In this document: one piece after another, positions 53,143 to 63,917 of the stretch
How the letters are laid out: every line of letters starts with the position of its first letter
Numbering within the stretch: the first letter of the stretch is position 1
NCBI RefSeq assembly: GCF_025860405.1
Contig: NZ_CP063785.1
Coordinates: forward strand, 8,123,390-8,187,389
Direction: 5' to 3'
Origin: Tolypothrix sp. PCC 7712
GTDB taxonomy: Bacteria; Cyanobacteriota; Cyanobacteriia; Cyanobacteriales; Nostocaceae
DNA: 64,000 nucleotides
Notes under the pieces: model-generated
What the model saw: only the letters and a program-made list of their open reading frames with translations
Databases searched by the model: none
Told to the model about the DNA's origin: nothing
Position numbers and translations under genes: made by a program

Positions 53143-54006
53143 TTACCAATTTCGCCATCCACCTTTGGGTGTAAGTTCGGTTGGTTTATGGTTGTGCAAT
53201 AAGTTTTGATATTCTCTGCTACTTGCCCATCTGTCAATTTCTCTGGCTCGCAGTACTGGTACTGGATGAGTTAATTGGGCTGTGCGGGCGGCTTTGACCA
53301 TTTCGCCGAGTTCGTTCTTGCTAATATCATCGTAGGCACGAGCTTGGGCAACAAAAGCATCAAGGTTAAGTTGCGGTGCTAAAGTTGGCGAACCACCAGC
53401 TAACTTCATCAAAACTGACATCACAACTTTGGGATCTTGGGTAGCTAACAATGCAGCGCGATCGCAAGTAAACTCAGCACAGCGTACCCATTCTAACAAT
53501 TGTGTTTGTATGGCTTGAGCGATGAAAGAGCCGACATTAGGTAAGATTGCGGCTGCTAAGACGAGTAAATTTACTGGAGTTAGGTAAACACTATGGTCAC
53601 ATTTAAGATGTCCTAACTCATGGGCAATGACCGCTTGAATTTCTTCTGGTGTAAGGATATCTATGAGCGAAGTATGCACCACAATGAAAGGTTGCTGACC
53701 TCGCATGGCAAAGGTATAGGCATTAGGCGCTGGATGTTGCCTGATATATAACTGAGGAGGCTCTATATCTAAGATTTTGCAAGCTTCTAACAGCAATTTG
53801 TATAAATCTGGCAGTTGTTTTTCACCTACCAAAACGCTAGAGGCAATATTTTCTACATAAAAAACCTGCTCTGCCATTGGCCCAAGCAGATTCCGCACCA
53901 TCATATCTAAACCTGGGATCTGTTTGAGAGTTTTTGTAGCTTCCAAGTCTAAGGGATGACGAAAAGAGTCGGCTTTTAAACCAATCAGCGGTGTTTTTAA
54001 TGACAT
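53143..54006 (-). CDS. M48 family zinc metalloprotease
   Basis: 287 residues from ATG 54006 (MSLKTPLIGLKADSFRHPLD). A longer frame starting at 54051 reads through the heptamer array (giving MPNAPCP-like residues) and is rejected. The zinc site HELGH is in AVIAHELGHLKCDH, with a downstream CAEFTCDRAAL that supplies the third ligand (Glu). The hydrophobic segment LTPVNLLVLAAAILPNVGSF follows the HExxH. It resembles the HtpX/Ste24-like cyanobacterial M48 group that acts on membrane or misfolded proteins. It ends GGWRNW, with a bulged hairpin at about 53095-53134 downstream. Confidence 0.87.
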   Translation of the reverse strand: MSLKTPLIGLKADSFRHPLDLEATKTLKQIPGLDMMVRNLLGPMAEQVFYVENIASSVLVGEKQLPDLYKLLLEACKILDIEPPQLYIRQHPAPNAYTFAMRGQQPFIVVHTSLIDILTPEEIQAVIAHELGHLKCDHSVYLTPVNLLVLAAAILPNVGSFIAQAIQTQLLEWVRCAEFTCDRAALLATQDPKVVMSVLMKLAGGSPTLAPQLNLDAFVAQARAYDDISKNELGEMVKAARTAQLTHPVPVLRAREIDRWASSREYQNLLHNHKPTELTPKGGWRNW

Positions 54007-54029
54007 GGTGTGAGAAGCGTAAAAGGGAA

Positions 54030-54064
54030 TGGGGCATGGGGCATTGGGCATTGGGCATGGGGCA
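54030..54064. repeat. Heptamer array (TGGGGCA/TTGGGCA)5
   Basis: Five consecutive heptamers, mixed TGGGGCA and TTGGGCA, followed by a CTGCTCC/CTCTGCT-type stretch at about 54085-54118. They fill the murA to M48 spacer; same family as 9078-9112. Confidence 0.8.
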
Positions 54065-54178
54065 TTGGAGTAAAAATTTCTCCCTCTGCTCCTCTGCTCC
54101 CTCTGCTCCCTCTGCTTTTTCCTAGCCCCTAGTCCCCAGTATAACGATTTAGTAGGGCGGGCAATGCCTACCTACTGA

Positions 54179-55555
54179 TTAGGACTGAATCGAGGCGGGG
54201 GAATTACTGATGCTAGAAGCTGAACCATCTGTGGATGGTTCACCTACACGCAGAATTTTCGCACCCAGCTGTTGCAACTTGAGATCGAATTGATCGTAGC
54301 CACGATCTAGGTGGTGTAAACCCTGAATTGTAGTTGTGCCTTCTGCTGCCAACCCTGCTAAGACTAGCGCTGCTGATGCTCGCAAGTCTGTGCCTAATAC
54401 TGGTGCGCCTGATAACATTGGTACCCCCCTCACGAAGGCAGTGTTACCTTTGACACGAATATCAGCCCCCAAGCGATTTAATTCGGAAGCATGACGTAAG
54501 CGGTTTTCAAACACAGATTCGTTAATCAGGCTGTCACCTTCCGCCAAAGTTAGCAAAGCCATAAACGGCGCTTGCATATCTGTGGGAAAGCCTGGATGCG
54601 GTAGAGTTTCTATATCGGTGGCTTTGAGAGTTGTCGCAGGGAGAACACGTAAGCAATCGGGCGCTTCTTCGATGATGGTTACGCCAATATCGCGTAATTT
54701 AGCAAGGACTGGGGTTAAATGCTCTGGACTGACTCGTGAGAGAAGCAGTTCTGAGCGAGTGATTGCCCCTGCAACTAAAAATGTTCCAGCCTCAATGCGA
54801 TCGGGAATAATTGTATATTCCGTCGAATGCAACTTGGACACGCCGACGATGGTAATTGTACTGGAACCAGCACCTTGAATCTTGGCTCCCATCGCGTTAC
54901 AGAAGTTTGCCAAATCAACTACTTCTGGTTCCCTGGCGGCGTTTTCAATGATGGTTTCGCCATCTGCAAGAGTAGCAGCCATCATCAAAGTTTCAGTTGC
55001 GCCCACACTGGGGGTATCTAGATAAATTCTGGCTCCTTTTAATCTGCCATTGCTTCCAGGAACATAGGCATTACAAATGCCATGCTCAATCTGAACTTCG
55101 GCTCCCATCGCTTGCAGTCCTCGGACATGCAAATCAACTGGTCTAGCTCCAATTGCACAACCTCCTGGTAATGGCATCTGAGCTACTCCCAGCCTTGCCA
55201 AAATCGGCCCAATGGCAAAGAAACTTGCCCGCAGTTGGGTAACTAATTCGTAGGGAGCCTTGGAAGTGGTAATTTCACTGGCATTGATATCTAAAATGTC
55301 GCCGTTGCGCGTGAGGCGAACGCCCAAAGCAGATAAAACCTCACCCATCCGTTCCACGTCCGCTAATAAGGGGACATTATGAATACGGCAATCTCCTGAA
55401 CATAGCAAGGTTCCAGCCATGATTACCAGTGCTGAATTTTTGGCCCCGCTAATTTTTACATGACCCCGCAAAGGATGCCCGCCCCAAATTTGCAAGACTG
55501 AGGAGTCTGCTTCCAGAGTGGATTTGGCATCTGGTAAGCTGCTAGAAGGATTAAT
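54179..55555 (-). CDS. murA: UDP-N-acetylglucosamine 1-carboxyvinyltransferase
   Basis: First committed step of peptidoglycan synthesis: transfer of enolpyruvate from PEP to UDP-GlcNAc. Motifs: [18 protein letters not shown] with the catalytic Lys and Asn, [16 protein letters not shown] with the PEP-binding, fosfomycin-sensitive Cys, [12 protein letters not shown] and [15 protein letters not shown]. The conserved frame continues upstream of the first TTG (55495): residues [20 protein letters not shown] precede [11 protein letters not shown]. No ATG, GTG or TTG occurs there, but GGAGG lies 7 bases before an ATT at 55555. I propose ATT as the start (458 residues); TTG 55495 (438 residues) is the conservative alternative. 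Confidence 0.9.
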   Translation of the reverse strand: MNPSSSLPDAKSTLEADSSVLQIWGGHPLRGHVKISGAKNSALVIMAGTLLCSGDCRIHNVPLLADVERMGEVLSALGVRLTRNGDILDINASEITTSKAPYELVTQLRASFFAIGPILARLGVAQMPLPGGCAIGARPVDLHVRGLQAMGAEVQIEHGICNAYVPGSNGRLKGARIYLDTPSVGATETLMMAATLADGETIIENAAREPEVVDLANFCNAMGAKIQGAGSSTITIVGVSKLHSTEYTIIPDRIEAGTFLVAGAITRSELLLSRVSPEHLTPVLAKLRDIGVTIIEEAPDCLRVLPATTLKATDIETLPHPGFPTDMQAPFMALLTLAEGDSLINESVFENRLRHASELNRLGADIRVKGNTAFVRGVPMLSGAPVLGTDLRASAALVLAGLAAEGTTTIQGLHHLDRGYDQFDLKLQQLGAKILRVGEPSTDGSASSISNSPASIQS

Positions 55556-55562
55556 AAGCCTA

Positions 55563-55567
55563 CCTCC
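55563..55567 (-). promoter_or_regulatory. Shine-Dalgarno GGAGG in front of the ATT codon of murA
   Basis: Complement of CCTCC, 7 bases before ATT 55555. No comparable site precedes the TTG at 55495. It supports ATT initiation. Confidence 0.6.
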
Positions 55568-55862
55568 AAGATAAATATGTCAATTTTATAAGGTTTGAAG
55601 TTGGTTCTGATTCTACAGTAAAGATTTGATTTGTCTACATTCTGTGCCTATTTCTTGCATCAATCAATGGTGGTTTTGGGTTGGGGATAATGGCTGAAAA
55701 CTAGTAAGGGCAAAGTTTCTAAGAATTTAAAATTTTTGACACCCAGCAAACATAGAAATTCTTAGCTGAGTACAATCCCATAGTCCTGAAAAACCAGACA
55801 AAGGACTTGACAAATTTAGATAAATGCGTAATAATCAAAAATCGTCATGTTAAAAAATGCCA

Positions 55863-55944
55863 GCGGAACTGGCGGAATTGGCAGACGCGCTAGATTCAGG
55901 TTCTAGTGCCGCAAGGCTTCCGGGTTCAAGTCCCGGGTTCCGCA
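55863..55944 (+). tRNA. trnL: tRNA-Leu (CAG)
   Basis: 82 bases, class II. Acceptor stem GCGGAAC pairs with GTTCCGC. The anticodon stem CTAGA/TCTAG has loop TTCAGGT, giving anticodon CAG. Variable arm TGCCGCAAGGCTT; T-arm CCGGGTTCAAGTCCCGG. Discriminator A; CCA not encoded. It lies on the plus strand, between murA and the TrmH-type gene. Confidence 0.96.
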
Positions 55945-56022
55945 TTTGAGTAATGAGTGCTGAGTTTTGATTCCTGAGTAGGAACAAGACTCAGCACTCA
56001 GCACTTTTAACTCACTACTGTC

Positions 56023-56808
56023 ATGTTGACCAGTTTACAAAATCCCCTAGTCAAGCAAATTCGCAAACTGCACGCGGCGAAGGAGCGGCATAAGCAAGAA
56101 TTATTTTTATTAGAAGGGACGCACTTGTTAGAAGAGGCTTGTGCGGTAAATTATCCTTTAGTGGTAGTTTGTTGCACTCCAGAATGGCAAGCTTCTCACC
56201 CTGAACTTTGGGAGCAAGCCTGTAGTAGTTGCGATCGCGCTGAAATTGTCAGTGCAGAAGTTTTAAATGCGATCGCCACCACAGTCCAACCAGATGGGGT
56301 AGTCGCCACCGCCAAAAGGCGCGATCGCCAAACACAATTACCTGAGACTGGGATAGTGCTAGCTGTGGAAACTTTGCAAGATCCTGGGAATTTAGGCACG
56401 ATTATTCGTACAGCCGCAGCCGCAGGTGCATCAGGTTTATGGCTGAGTGGGAATAGTGTAGATTTAGATAACCCGAAAGTTTTACGCGCCTCTGCTGGAC
56501 AATGGTTTCGTTTAGCAACAGCAGTCACAGAAGATTTAACAGCGACAATTGTGCAAAGTCAGCAAGCGGGAATGCAAGTCGTCGCTACTTTACCCAGCGC
56601 TACGTTAACTTACTGGGAAGTAGATTGGCGCAAACCCAGTTTAATTTTATTGGGCAATGAAGGTGCTGGTTTGTCACCAGAGATCGCAGCAATGGCAGAC
56701 AAGCAAGTACAAATTCCCCTCAGTCCAGGTGTAGAATCCTTGAATGTGGCGATCGCAGCTGCGTTGATGTTATACGAAGCCCAGAGGCAAATGATTTATC
56801 GTCAGTAA
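56023..56808 (+). CDS. TrmH/SpoU family RNA 2'-O-ribose methyltransferase
   Basis: 261 residues. An N-terminal substrate-binding domain (LTSLQNPLVKQIRKLHAAKE, then LFLLEGTHLLEEA) precedes a SPOUT domain with a SAM-binding knot: motif 1 VETLQDPGNLGTIIRTAAAA, motif 2 ILLGNEGAGLSPE, motif 3 IPLSPGVESLNVAIAAALML. Members methylate 23S rRNA or tRNA; the N-domain favours the RlmB/TsnR-like group, but the target is uncertain. ATG at 56023, close behind tRNA-Leu. Its 3' end abuts a mini-element starting at 56819. Confidence 0.9.
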   Translation: MLTSLQNPLVKQIRKLHAAKERHKQELFLLEGTHLLEEACAVNYPLVVVCCTPEWQASHPELWEQACSSCDRAEIVSAEVLNAIATTVQPDGVVATAKRRDRQTQLPETGIVLAVETLQDPGNLGTIIRTAAAAGASGLWLSGNSVDLDNPKVLRASAGQWFRLATAVTEDLTATIVQSQQAGMQVVATLPSATLTYWEVDWRKPSLILLGNEGAGLSPEIAAMADKQVQIPLSPGVESLNVAIAAALMLYEAQRQMIYRQ

Positions 56809-56818
56809 TACTTGATTG

Positions 56819-56906
56819 AAGTAAGTTGGTGAATATAGGCTTTAAGCCCATACTAATGACAAATGACAGCCTTCGCCACTTAATATTTAATTGCACCAGC
56901 CTACTT
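56819..56906. mobile_element. Miniature inverted-repeat element, family A, copy 2 (88 bp)
   Basis: Left end AAGTAAGTTGGTG (56819-56831) and right end CACCAGCCTACTT (56894-56906) are inverted copies. Read on the minus strand, the right half matches the right half of copy 1 at 21707-21908, including ATTAAA and GGCTGTCATTT. It is shorter, with the central part missing. Its right end reaches the stop codon of the minus-strand gene that ends at 56905. Confidence 0.65.
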
Positions 56907-57150
56907 ATTTGATGCGTTCCGCAAGATATTTCTCAATATCAGCCACCGCATCTTCAAAAGCTTCTAAATCAATAGAAGCTAAATCTTCTTCTTCAGCTTT
57001 GAGTTGAGCATCGCTGAGACTACCATTAGAAAATCCTGATGTAGTTTGATCTGGGGTTGGATTTCCTTGTAAAATAGTCTCCAATTCATCCAAGGCTGCT
57101 TCAAACTCTTGGGCTGCAGTTTCCCGTTCTTCTTGCTGACGTTGCTCCAT
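56905..57150 (-). CDS. Hypothetical acidic protein, 81 residues
   Basis: From ATG 57150 (MEQRQQEERETAAQEFEAAL); the frame extends to a GTG at 57183, and AGGT about 9 bases before 57150 supports the ATG. Two acidic helical segments (FEAALDELETILQG and LEAFEDAVADIEKYLAERIK) are separated by a Pro/Thr/Ser/Gly-rich linker. No transmembrane segment. It is conserved-looking but unrecognised. The TAA stop lies at the boundary of the family A mini-element. Confidence 0.6.
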   Translation of the reverse strand: MEQRQQEERETAAQEFEAALDELETILQGNPTPDQTTSGFSNGSLSDAQLKAEEEDLASIDLEAFEDAVADIEKYLAERIK

Positions 57151-57348
57151 AAGATTGACCTGAGAATGTGAATTGATTGGCACGATTTTGAATGCGGTGA
57201 CTAAATTTGTATCTTTTTGAGATTACATATCATAGTCTGGATTTTCCGGAATTATCGCGTCATATTGTATCAAATTTACATATTGAGAGTTGAAACTGGA
57301 ACCGTGATCATTACTAGAAACTTTTCATCAGGATTTCATAGATAACCA

Positions 57349-57777
57349 CTAGTTCGTGGCGACGCTAGAGTTTATTGTTGCTGAGAATTTATCTAACATC
57401 ATAGTGGGAATGGGTCGCGGACGCATGGTTTTAGCATCTACCCATACCCACATGGCTTCGGCTGTGACTAGTAACTCATCTTGGTTTTGTTTACGAATTT
57501 CATAAAGTCGAAAGCAGCGAGTCCCCCGTATTTCCCGCAACCAAGTTGTGACTTCTAAAGTATCACCTGCAACGGCTGGGCGGAGATAGTCAATTTCTAC
57601 CCGCCGCATCACAAATACACCACCCGATTGTTTGTAGACATCGAAACTTAAACCCAGGTGTTCAGAGTGTTCAATTGCTGCTTGTTCAAGATAATTTTGG
57701 TAGACAGCATTGTTAACGTGTCCGAGAGCATCCATTTCGTAGTGACGAACACGTAGTAAAGTTTTGAAAAATTGCAT
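57349..57777 (-). CDS. Acyl-CoA thioesterase, hotdog fold (YbgC/FadM type)
   Basis: 142 residues, one 4HBT domain: LLRVRHYEMDALGHVNNAVY carries the catalytic Asp of the YbgC/FadM group (Y-E-M-D-A-x-G-H-V-N-N), followed by YLEQAAIEHSEHLG, VEIDYLRPAVAGDTLEV and TAEAMWVWVD. It hydrolyses an acyl- or aryl-CoA; the substrate is unknown. In cyanobacteria one candidate pathway is phylloquinone synthesis, but this sequence is closer to the generic FadM-like group. ATG at 57777. Confidence 0.83.
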   Translation of the reverse strand: MQFFKTLLRVRHYEMDALGHVNNAVYQNYLEQAAIEHSEHLGLSFDVYKQSGGVFVMRRVEIDYLRPAVAGDTLEVTTWLREIRGTRCFRLYEIRKQNQDELLVTAEAMWVWVDAKTMRPRPIPTMMLDKFSATINSSVATN

Positions 57778-57849
57778 GGAGAGTTGTAAATTGATCGCTG
57801 TTTGAGACTTTCTTTATATTAGTTTTTTGGATCATCGAGATTTATACCT

Positions 57850-59596
<1,747 letters not shown>

Positions 59597-59809
59597 CTAT
59601 GTGTTGTTGAAACTCTCCCAGTCAACACCTAGCTGGCGAATTGCAGCCCGAAGTGTTCCGAGTTTGAGATCCCGACTTCCCCAATCTGGTAATACGGTGA
59701 CTTGCTGTGTGTCGGGATTAAACCACTTGCGATGAGAACCTCCACCTCGCCGAGGTAATTCTTGACAACCCAGTGCTTCTAATTTTCGAGCCGCCTCACG
59801 ATATTTCAT
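59597..59809 (-). CDS. hicA: HicA-type toxin (mRNA interferase)
   Basis: 70 residues from ATG 59809 (MKYREAARKLEALGCQELPR). The family active-site His is in GGGSHRKWFNPD (G-S-H motif of the dsRBD-like fold), followed by VTVLPDWGSRDLKLGTLRAA and LGVDWESF. HicA toxins cleave or block mRNA. The ATG overlaps the stop of the upstream antitoxin by four bases, giving order hicB-hicA, the reverse of the E. coli hicAB order. The frame extends to 59836 only by reading into hicB. Confidence 0.87.
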   Translation of the reverse strand: MKYREAARKLEALGCQELPRRGGGSHRKWFNPDTQQVTVLPDWGSRDLKLGTLRAAIRQLGVDWESFNNT

Positions 59810-60051
59810 GGAGTTGTCACCACAGTTTCCAACCATAGAGCATGATTGGTGTCAGCAACTCGCATATTTATTGGTAAAGGTCGTCCCAAATCCTCATAAG
59901 CCTCGACTACAGCAGTCAAAGCATCTCTAACATTTGTTAAAGCCTCCTCAACTGTATCCCCTTCAGTAACTAATTCTGGTAGCAAAGGTGATGTGACGGT
60001 AAATCCGCCTTCAGGTTGGGGTGTCAGCAATAATGGAACTTTATATAGCAT
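59806..60051 (-). CDS. hicB: HicB-type antitoxin
   Basis: 81 residues, partial RNase H-like HicB fold: VPLLLTPQPEGGFTVTSPLL, LPELVTEGDTVEEALTNVRDAL and AYEDLGRPLP. The last about 20 residues do not form a recognisable DNA-binding domain, so autoregulation may need a partner or be absent. ATG at 60051; coupled to hicA through ATGA. The pair sits 45 bases downstream of mfd on the same strand and could receive read-through from it. Confidence 0.85.
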   Translation of the reverse strand: MLYKVPLLLTPQPEGGFTVTSPLLPELVTEGDTVEEALTNVRDALTAVVEAYEDLGRPLPINMRVADTNHALWLETVVTTP

Positions 60052-60096
60052 CAGGCACTTGTCCTTTTTTCTCTAAATTGTCATGCTTCCAACCAA

Positions 60097-63000
60097 TCAA
60101 ACAACAGCCGCTTCAGGAATCGCACCCTGCATTTTACTCATAGCATCAAGTAAACTCTGCAATTGTTTATCTGCTTTGAGAACTGCTAAACCCCTAACTG
60201 TTACTTTACCTGGAGAATAGACAAAGCGTGTTTTCAAACTGTCTGGTAAGTTCGCAGCGAGTAAGTTCCAAGCTGGTTCTTCCATTGGAGTTTCTAAAAT
60301 AATGTGCTGTTTGTTTTCGGGTTTAATGCGACTAAATCCTAATTTCTTAGCTAGCTGTTTGAGTTCCATTACTAGCAATAACTGACTAGCTGGCGCGGGA
60401 ATTGTACCGTAGCGATCGCTCCATTCGGCTTGAATCTGGTTTAATTCTTCTCTAGATTTCGCTGCTGCGACTGCACGGTAAGCACTCATCTTTTGATCTA
60501 AGTCGGGGATGTAATCAGCAGGAATGAAGGCTGTGAGGTTGAGGTCAATTTGCGTATCGTCAACTTTGGGTATTTCTTGACCGCGGATTTCGCGAATCGA
60601 TTCTTCCAACATTTCCATATACAAATCAAAGCCGATCGCATCCATTTGACCGGATTGTTCTGCACCTAGCAAGTTCCCGACACCACGTATTTCCATGTCG
60701 CGCATTGCTAGTTGATACCCAGAACCCAGTTGTGTAAATTCCTGAATTGCCCGTAATCTCTGGCGTGCGGCTTCCGATAATGTCCGTTGCTGGGGGTAAA
60801 ATAACCAGGCGTGAGCTTGAATCCCCGCACGTCCCACACGACCGCGTAATTGATACAATTGCGATAACCCGAAGCGGTGAGCATCTTCAATTAAGATGGT
60901 GTTGACTCTGGGAATATCTAAACCAGATTCAATAATTGTCGTACAAACCAAAATCTCTGCATCACCATTGTTAAAGGTAAGCATTGTTGATTCTAATTGT
61001 CCTTCATCCATTTGACCGTGAGCTACGGCAAACCTAGCTGAGGGAATGATTTCGCGCAATTTTGCGGTTGTTTCTTCAATGCCTTCTACCCGGGGAACTA
61101 CGTAAAATACTTGTCCGCCTCTGTCTAGTTCTTGACGAATAGCTGTACGGATAGTTTCATAATTCATCTGGGCAAGATGAGTTTGAATTGGTCGCCGGGA
61201 TGGGGGTGGTGTGGTAATTAAGCTCATTTCCCGAATCCCTGACAAAGACATATATAAGGTACGGGGGATAGGTGTAGCGGAGAGTGTCAGCACATCCACC
61301 TGAGTTTTCAGGCTTTTAATTTTCTCTTTTTGGTTAACGCCAAAGCGTTGTTCTTCATCCACAACCAACAGTCCTAAATCGCGGAAAGATACACCTTTGC
61401 CTAAAAGCTGGTGTGTTCCCACTACTACATCTAGTTCCCCCGTCGATAAGCGCTTTTGAATTTCTCGCCGTTCTTCCGCAGTCCGGAAGCGGTTGAGTAA
61501 GCCAACATTCACTGGGTAAGGGGCAAAGCGTTCTTTGAGGGTGTGGTAATGTTGCTGGGTGAGGATGGTTGTTGGTGCAAGTAAAGCCACCTGTTTACCA
61601 GCTGTGACAGCTTTGAAAATGGCGCGAATAGCAACTTCCGTTTTCCCGAAACCGACATCGCCACAAACCAAGCGATCCATTGGGCGATCGCTTTCCATGT
61701 CGCGTTTGACATCTTGTACTGCTTTTAGCTGGTCTGTAGTCGGTTGGTAGGGGAAAGAATCTTCCATTTCCTCTTGCCAAGGCATATCTTGTGGGTAACT
61801 AAAGCCTTCTTGCTGCGATCGCGCTGCATATAATTTCAGCAAGTCCACTGCCAATTTCTTGATGGCTTTGCGGACTTTATTTTTGGTATTTTCCCAAGCT
61901 TTACCCGTCATTTTGTGCAGTTCGGGTGCTTTATCGGCGGTAGTACGGAACCGCGATAAAGAACCAACTTGATCGGCTGCAACTCTCAGCAAACCGTCAG
62001 CATACTGCACCACAATATAATCACGGGTTTCATCGTTAATTGTCAGACTTTCGAGTTTGACAAATTTACCAATCCCGTGACTGCGGTGAACTACATAATC
62101 TCCCTGACGTAGCTTATTGGGGTCAACTTGCTTTGATGCAGCTTGGCGGCGCTTGCGAATATAGCTAGGTGTAGCTAAGGAATGTTGTCCGTAAAATTCC
62201 CTGTCTGTAACTATTACCAAGCGGAAAGTTGGGAGAATAAAACCTTCGAGTTCCGCCAATCCAGAATATTTAAGTGCTACAGGTATATGGTTAATTTGCA
62301 GCTTCTCAATTGCGAGGTAATCACGGGGATTCGGGATAAACTGCGCCGGACAATCATGCTCTTGCAACAGCGAAACTGAACGAGAAGGTTGAGCCGAAAT
62401 TAGCCAAGTCGAAAAATTGCGATCGCGTTCTTGGCGTAATGTGTCAGCCAGTTTAGCAAATTGATGTGGTGTAACGGGAACAGGTCTACTGGCGAGATTA
62501 ATTCCGGTATTTTCTTCTGCCAGTTCCGATAAATATACTCGTTTAAACTTCTCTGCTGTTGCTAAACAGTCATCAAAAGACCGATGGATTTTCGGCAATT
62601 GTAAAGAACCTAGACCAATTTCCCCAGTTCCCAGCGACCATTGTTCCTCAGCATTTTCTACCCAGCGATCGCTATGAGCATGACATTGTTCTGGCTCATC
62701 AATGGCAACTAGGGTATTTTCGCTTAAATAATCTAATAAAGATGCTGGTTGCTCAAAAGCTAACCCTAAAAAGCGACGGCTTCCTTCTAAGAGTGCTGAG
62801 TCCTCAGTGTTGAGTCCTGAGTCTGAAGTTAATTCAGCAGTTATGGCTGCGAAATCAGCATGATTCTTTAGTTCATCTGTAACAATGGGCGCAAAACTTG
62901 TAGGAGTGAGAACAATGTGGTCAATTTTGTCAAGGGCAGATCGTTGAGTTGAGGGATCGAATTCCCGGATTTGTTCGATTTCGTCTCCGAACCATTCCAG

Positions 63001-63729
63001 CCGCACTGGTAACTCTGATGCTACCGGAAAGATATCAACAATATCACCGCGCCGACTCCATTGCCCTTCTGTTTCTACCAAGGGTACTCGTTCATAACCT
63101 AAAGTAGCGAGTTTGGTACTAAAGGTATTTAAGCCAAATTCCATCCCCTTTTTTAAAGTCAAGCAATAAGGGATAAAAGCCTCTGGTGGTGGTAAATGAG
63201 GTTGTAGCGCCCCCGTTGTCGCCACAATCGCGATTGTTGACCGTTGACTGGTGACTGTTGACTGTTGACTGGTGACTGTTGACTGTTGACTGTTGACTGT
63301 TGACTGTTGACCGTTGACTGTTGACTGTTGACTGTTGACTGTTGACCGTTGACTGTTGACCGTTGACTGTTGACTTTTGGCTGCTTCTTGACTCTTGACC
63401 AAATCAGCCAACACCTGCATTTGTCCCCAAGTCATTTCCGTTTCGGGGTCAAAAGGCTCATAGGGTGAAGCTTCGGAGGTGGGATAAAAATAGATATTTT
63501 TCCATCCCATCGCTTCTAATTGTGCATAAGCGCGTCCAGCTTCCTCCAAAGTGGCACAGACCACAAATAAATTCTTTTCAGAATTTTGCGCCAATGCTGA
63601 AGCCACTAAACCCTTAGGAAGGCGGGGAATACCATTTAACCGCAAATCCTGTTGACGATTGAGTTTAGAAACTAGCTCGGTGGTTAGTGGCGATCGCACT
63701 AAAGCACGCACAATAGAAGAAAATGCCAT
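60097..63729 (-). CDS. mfd: Transcription-repair coupling factor
   Basis: 1210 residues, full length for Mfd. Domains in order: UvrB-homology region (about 1-400), RNA-polymerase-interaction domain ([20 protein letters not shown]), SF2 translocase with Walker [19 protein letters not shown] box [30 protein letters not shown], motif VI region [16 protein letters not shown], and the C-terminal TRCF domain that binds UvrA. It removes RNA polymerase stalled at lesions and recruits UvrAB. Residues about 119-165 are a low-complexity insert of STVNSQQ heptads, encoded by a 20-unit DNA heptamer array. The rest of the protein is intact, so the insert is apparently tolerated. Confidence 0.97.
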   Translation of the reverse strand: MAFSSIVRALVRSPLTTELVSKLNRQQDLRLNGIPRLPKGLVASALAQNSEKNLFVVCATLEEAGRAYAQLEAMGWKNIYFYPTSEASPYEPFDPETEMTWGQMQVLADLVKSQEAAKSQQSTVNSQRSTVNSQQSTVNGQQSTVNSQQSTVTSQQSTVTSQRSTIAIVATTGALQPHLPPPEAFIPYCLTLKKGMEFGLNTFSTKLATLGYERVPLVETEGQWSRRGDIVDIFPVASELPVRLEWFGDEIEQIREFDPSTQRSALDKIDHIVLTPTSFAPIVTDELKNHADFAAITAELTSDSGLNTEDSALLEGSRRFLGLAFEQPASLLDYLSENTLVAIDEPEQCHAHSDRWVENAEEQWSLGTGEIGLGSLQLPKIHRSFDDCLATAEKFKRVYLSELAEENTGINLASRPVPVTPHQFAKLADTLRQERDRNFSTWLISAQPSRSVSLLQEHDCPAQFIPNPRDYLAIEKLQINHIPVALKYSGLAELEGFILPTFRLVIVTDREFYGQHSLATPSYIRKRRQAASKQVDPNKLRQGDYVVHRSHGIGKFVKLESLTINDETRDYIVVQYADGLLRVAADQVGSLSRFRTTADKAPELHKMTGKAWENTKNKVRKAIKKLAVDLLKLYAARSQQEGFSYPQDMPWQEEMEDSFPYQPTTDQLKAVQDVKRDMESDRPMDRLVCGDVGFGKTEVAIRAIFKAVTAGKQVALLAPTTILTQQHYHTLKERFAPYPVNVGLLNRFRTAEERREIQKRLSTGELDVVVGTHQLLGKGVSFRDLGLLVVDEEQRFGVNQKEKIKSLKTQVDVLTLSATPIPRTLYMSLSGIREMSLITTPPPSRRPIQTHLAQMNYETIRTAIRQELDRGGQVFYVVPRVEGIEETTAKLREIIPSARFAVAHGQMDEGQLESTMLTFNNGDAEILVCTTIIESGLDIPRVNTILIEDAHRFGLSQLYQLRGRVGRAGIQAHAWLFYPQQRTLSEAARQRLRAIQEFTQLGSGYQLAMRDMEIRGVGNLLGAEQSGQMDAIGFDLYMEMLEESIREIRGQEIPKVDDTQIDLNLTAFIPADYIPDLDQKMSAYRAVAAAKSREELNQIQAEWSDRYGTIPAPASQLLLVMELKQLAKKLGFSRIKPENKQHIILETPMEEPAWNLLAANLPDSLKTRFVYSPGKVTVRGLAVLKADKQLQSLLDAMSKMQGAIPEAAVV
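63236..63375. repeat. Heptamer array inside mfd, 20 units (GTTGACT with GTTGACC and GGTGACT variants)
   Basis: Twenty consecutive 7-base units, 140 bases, within the mfd coding region. Read on the coding strand it is AGTCAAC repeated, open in all three frames, giving Ser-Gln-Gln-Ser-Thr-Val-Asn every 21 bases. It is the same heptamer as the intergenic array at 7377-7508. Confidence 0.95.
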
Positions 63730-63810
63730 AACTTTTACTATAAATTTGGAGTCGTCGAGTGGCAGCTTATGTCAACCATTTTAAATACTGTTAACAGCCG
63801 TCTGGGGACT

Positions 63811-63917
63811 GGGGATTGGGGAACTCGGGGCCCCCTCTGGGGATAAGGGGTAATGGGGACTGGGGACTTGGGGATTGGGGAACTCGGGGCCCCCTCTGGG
63901 GATAAGGGGTAATGGGG
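63811..63917. repeat. 59-bp tandem duplication in a G-rich STRR region
   Basis: A unit starting GGGGATTGGGGAACTCGGGG at 63811 recurs at 63870 (period 59). Each carries GGCCCCCTCTGGGGATAAGG. The surroundings (63800-63960) are GGGGACT/GGGGATT heptamers. No gene; a minus-strand proline-rich frame here is an artefact of the repeat. Confidence 0.85.

Noticed and set aside
54006-54051. N-terminal extension of the M48 protease
   Set aside because: The extra residues come from the TGGGGCA heptamer array and do not match the family; the ATG at 54006 fits.
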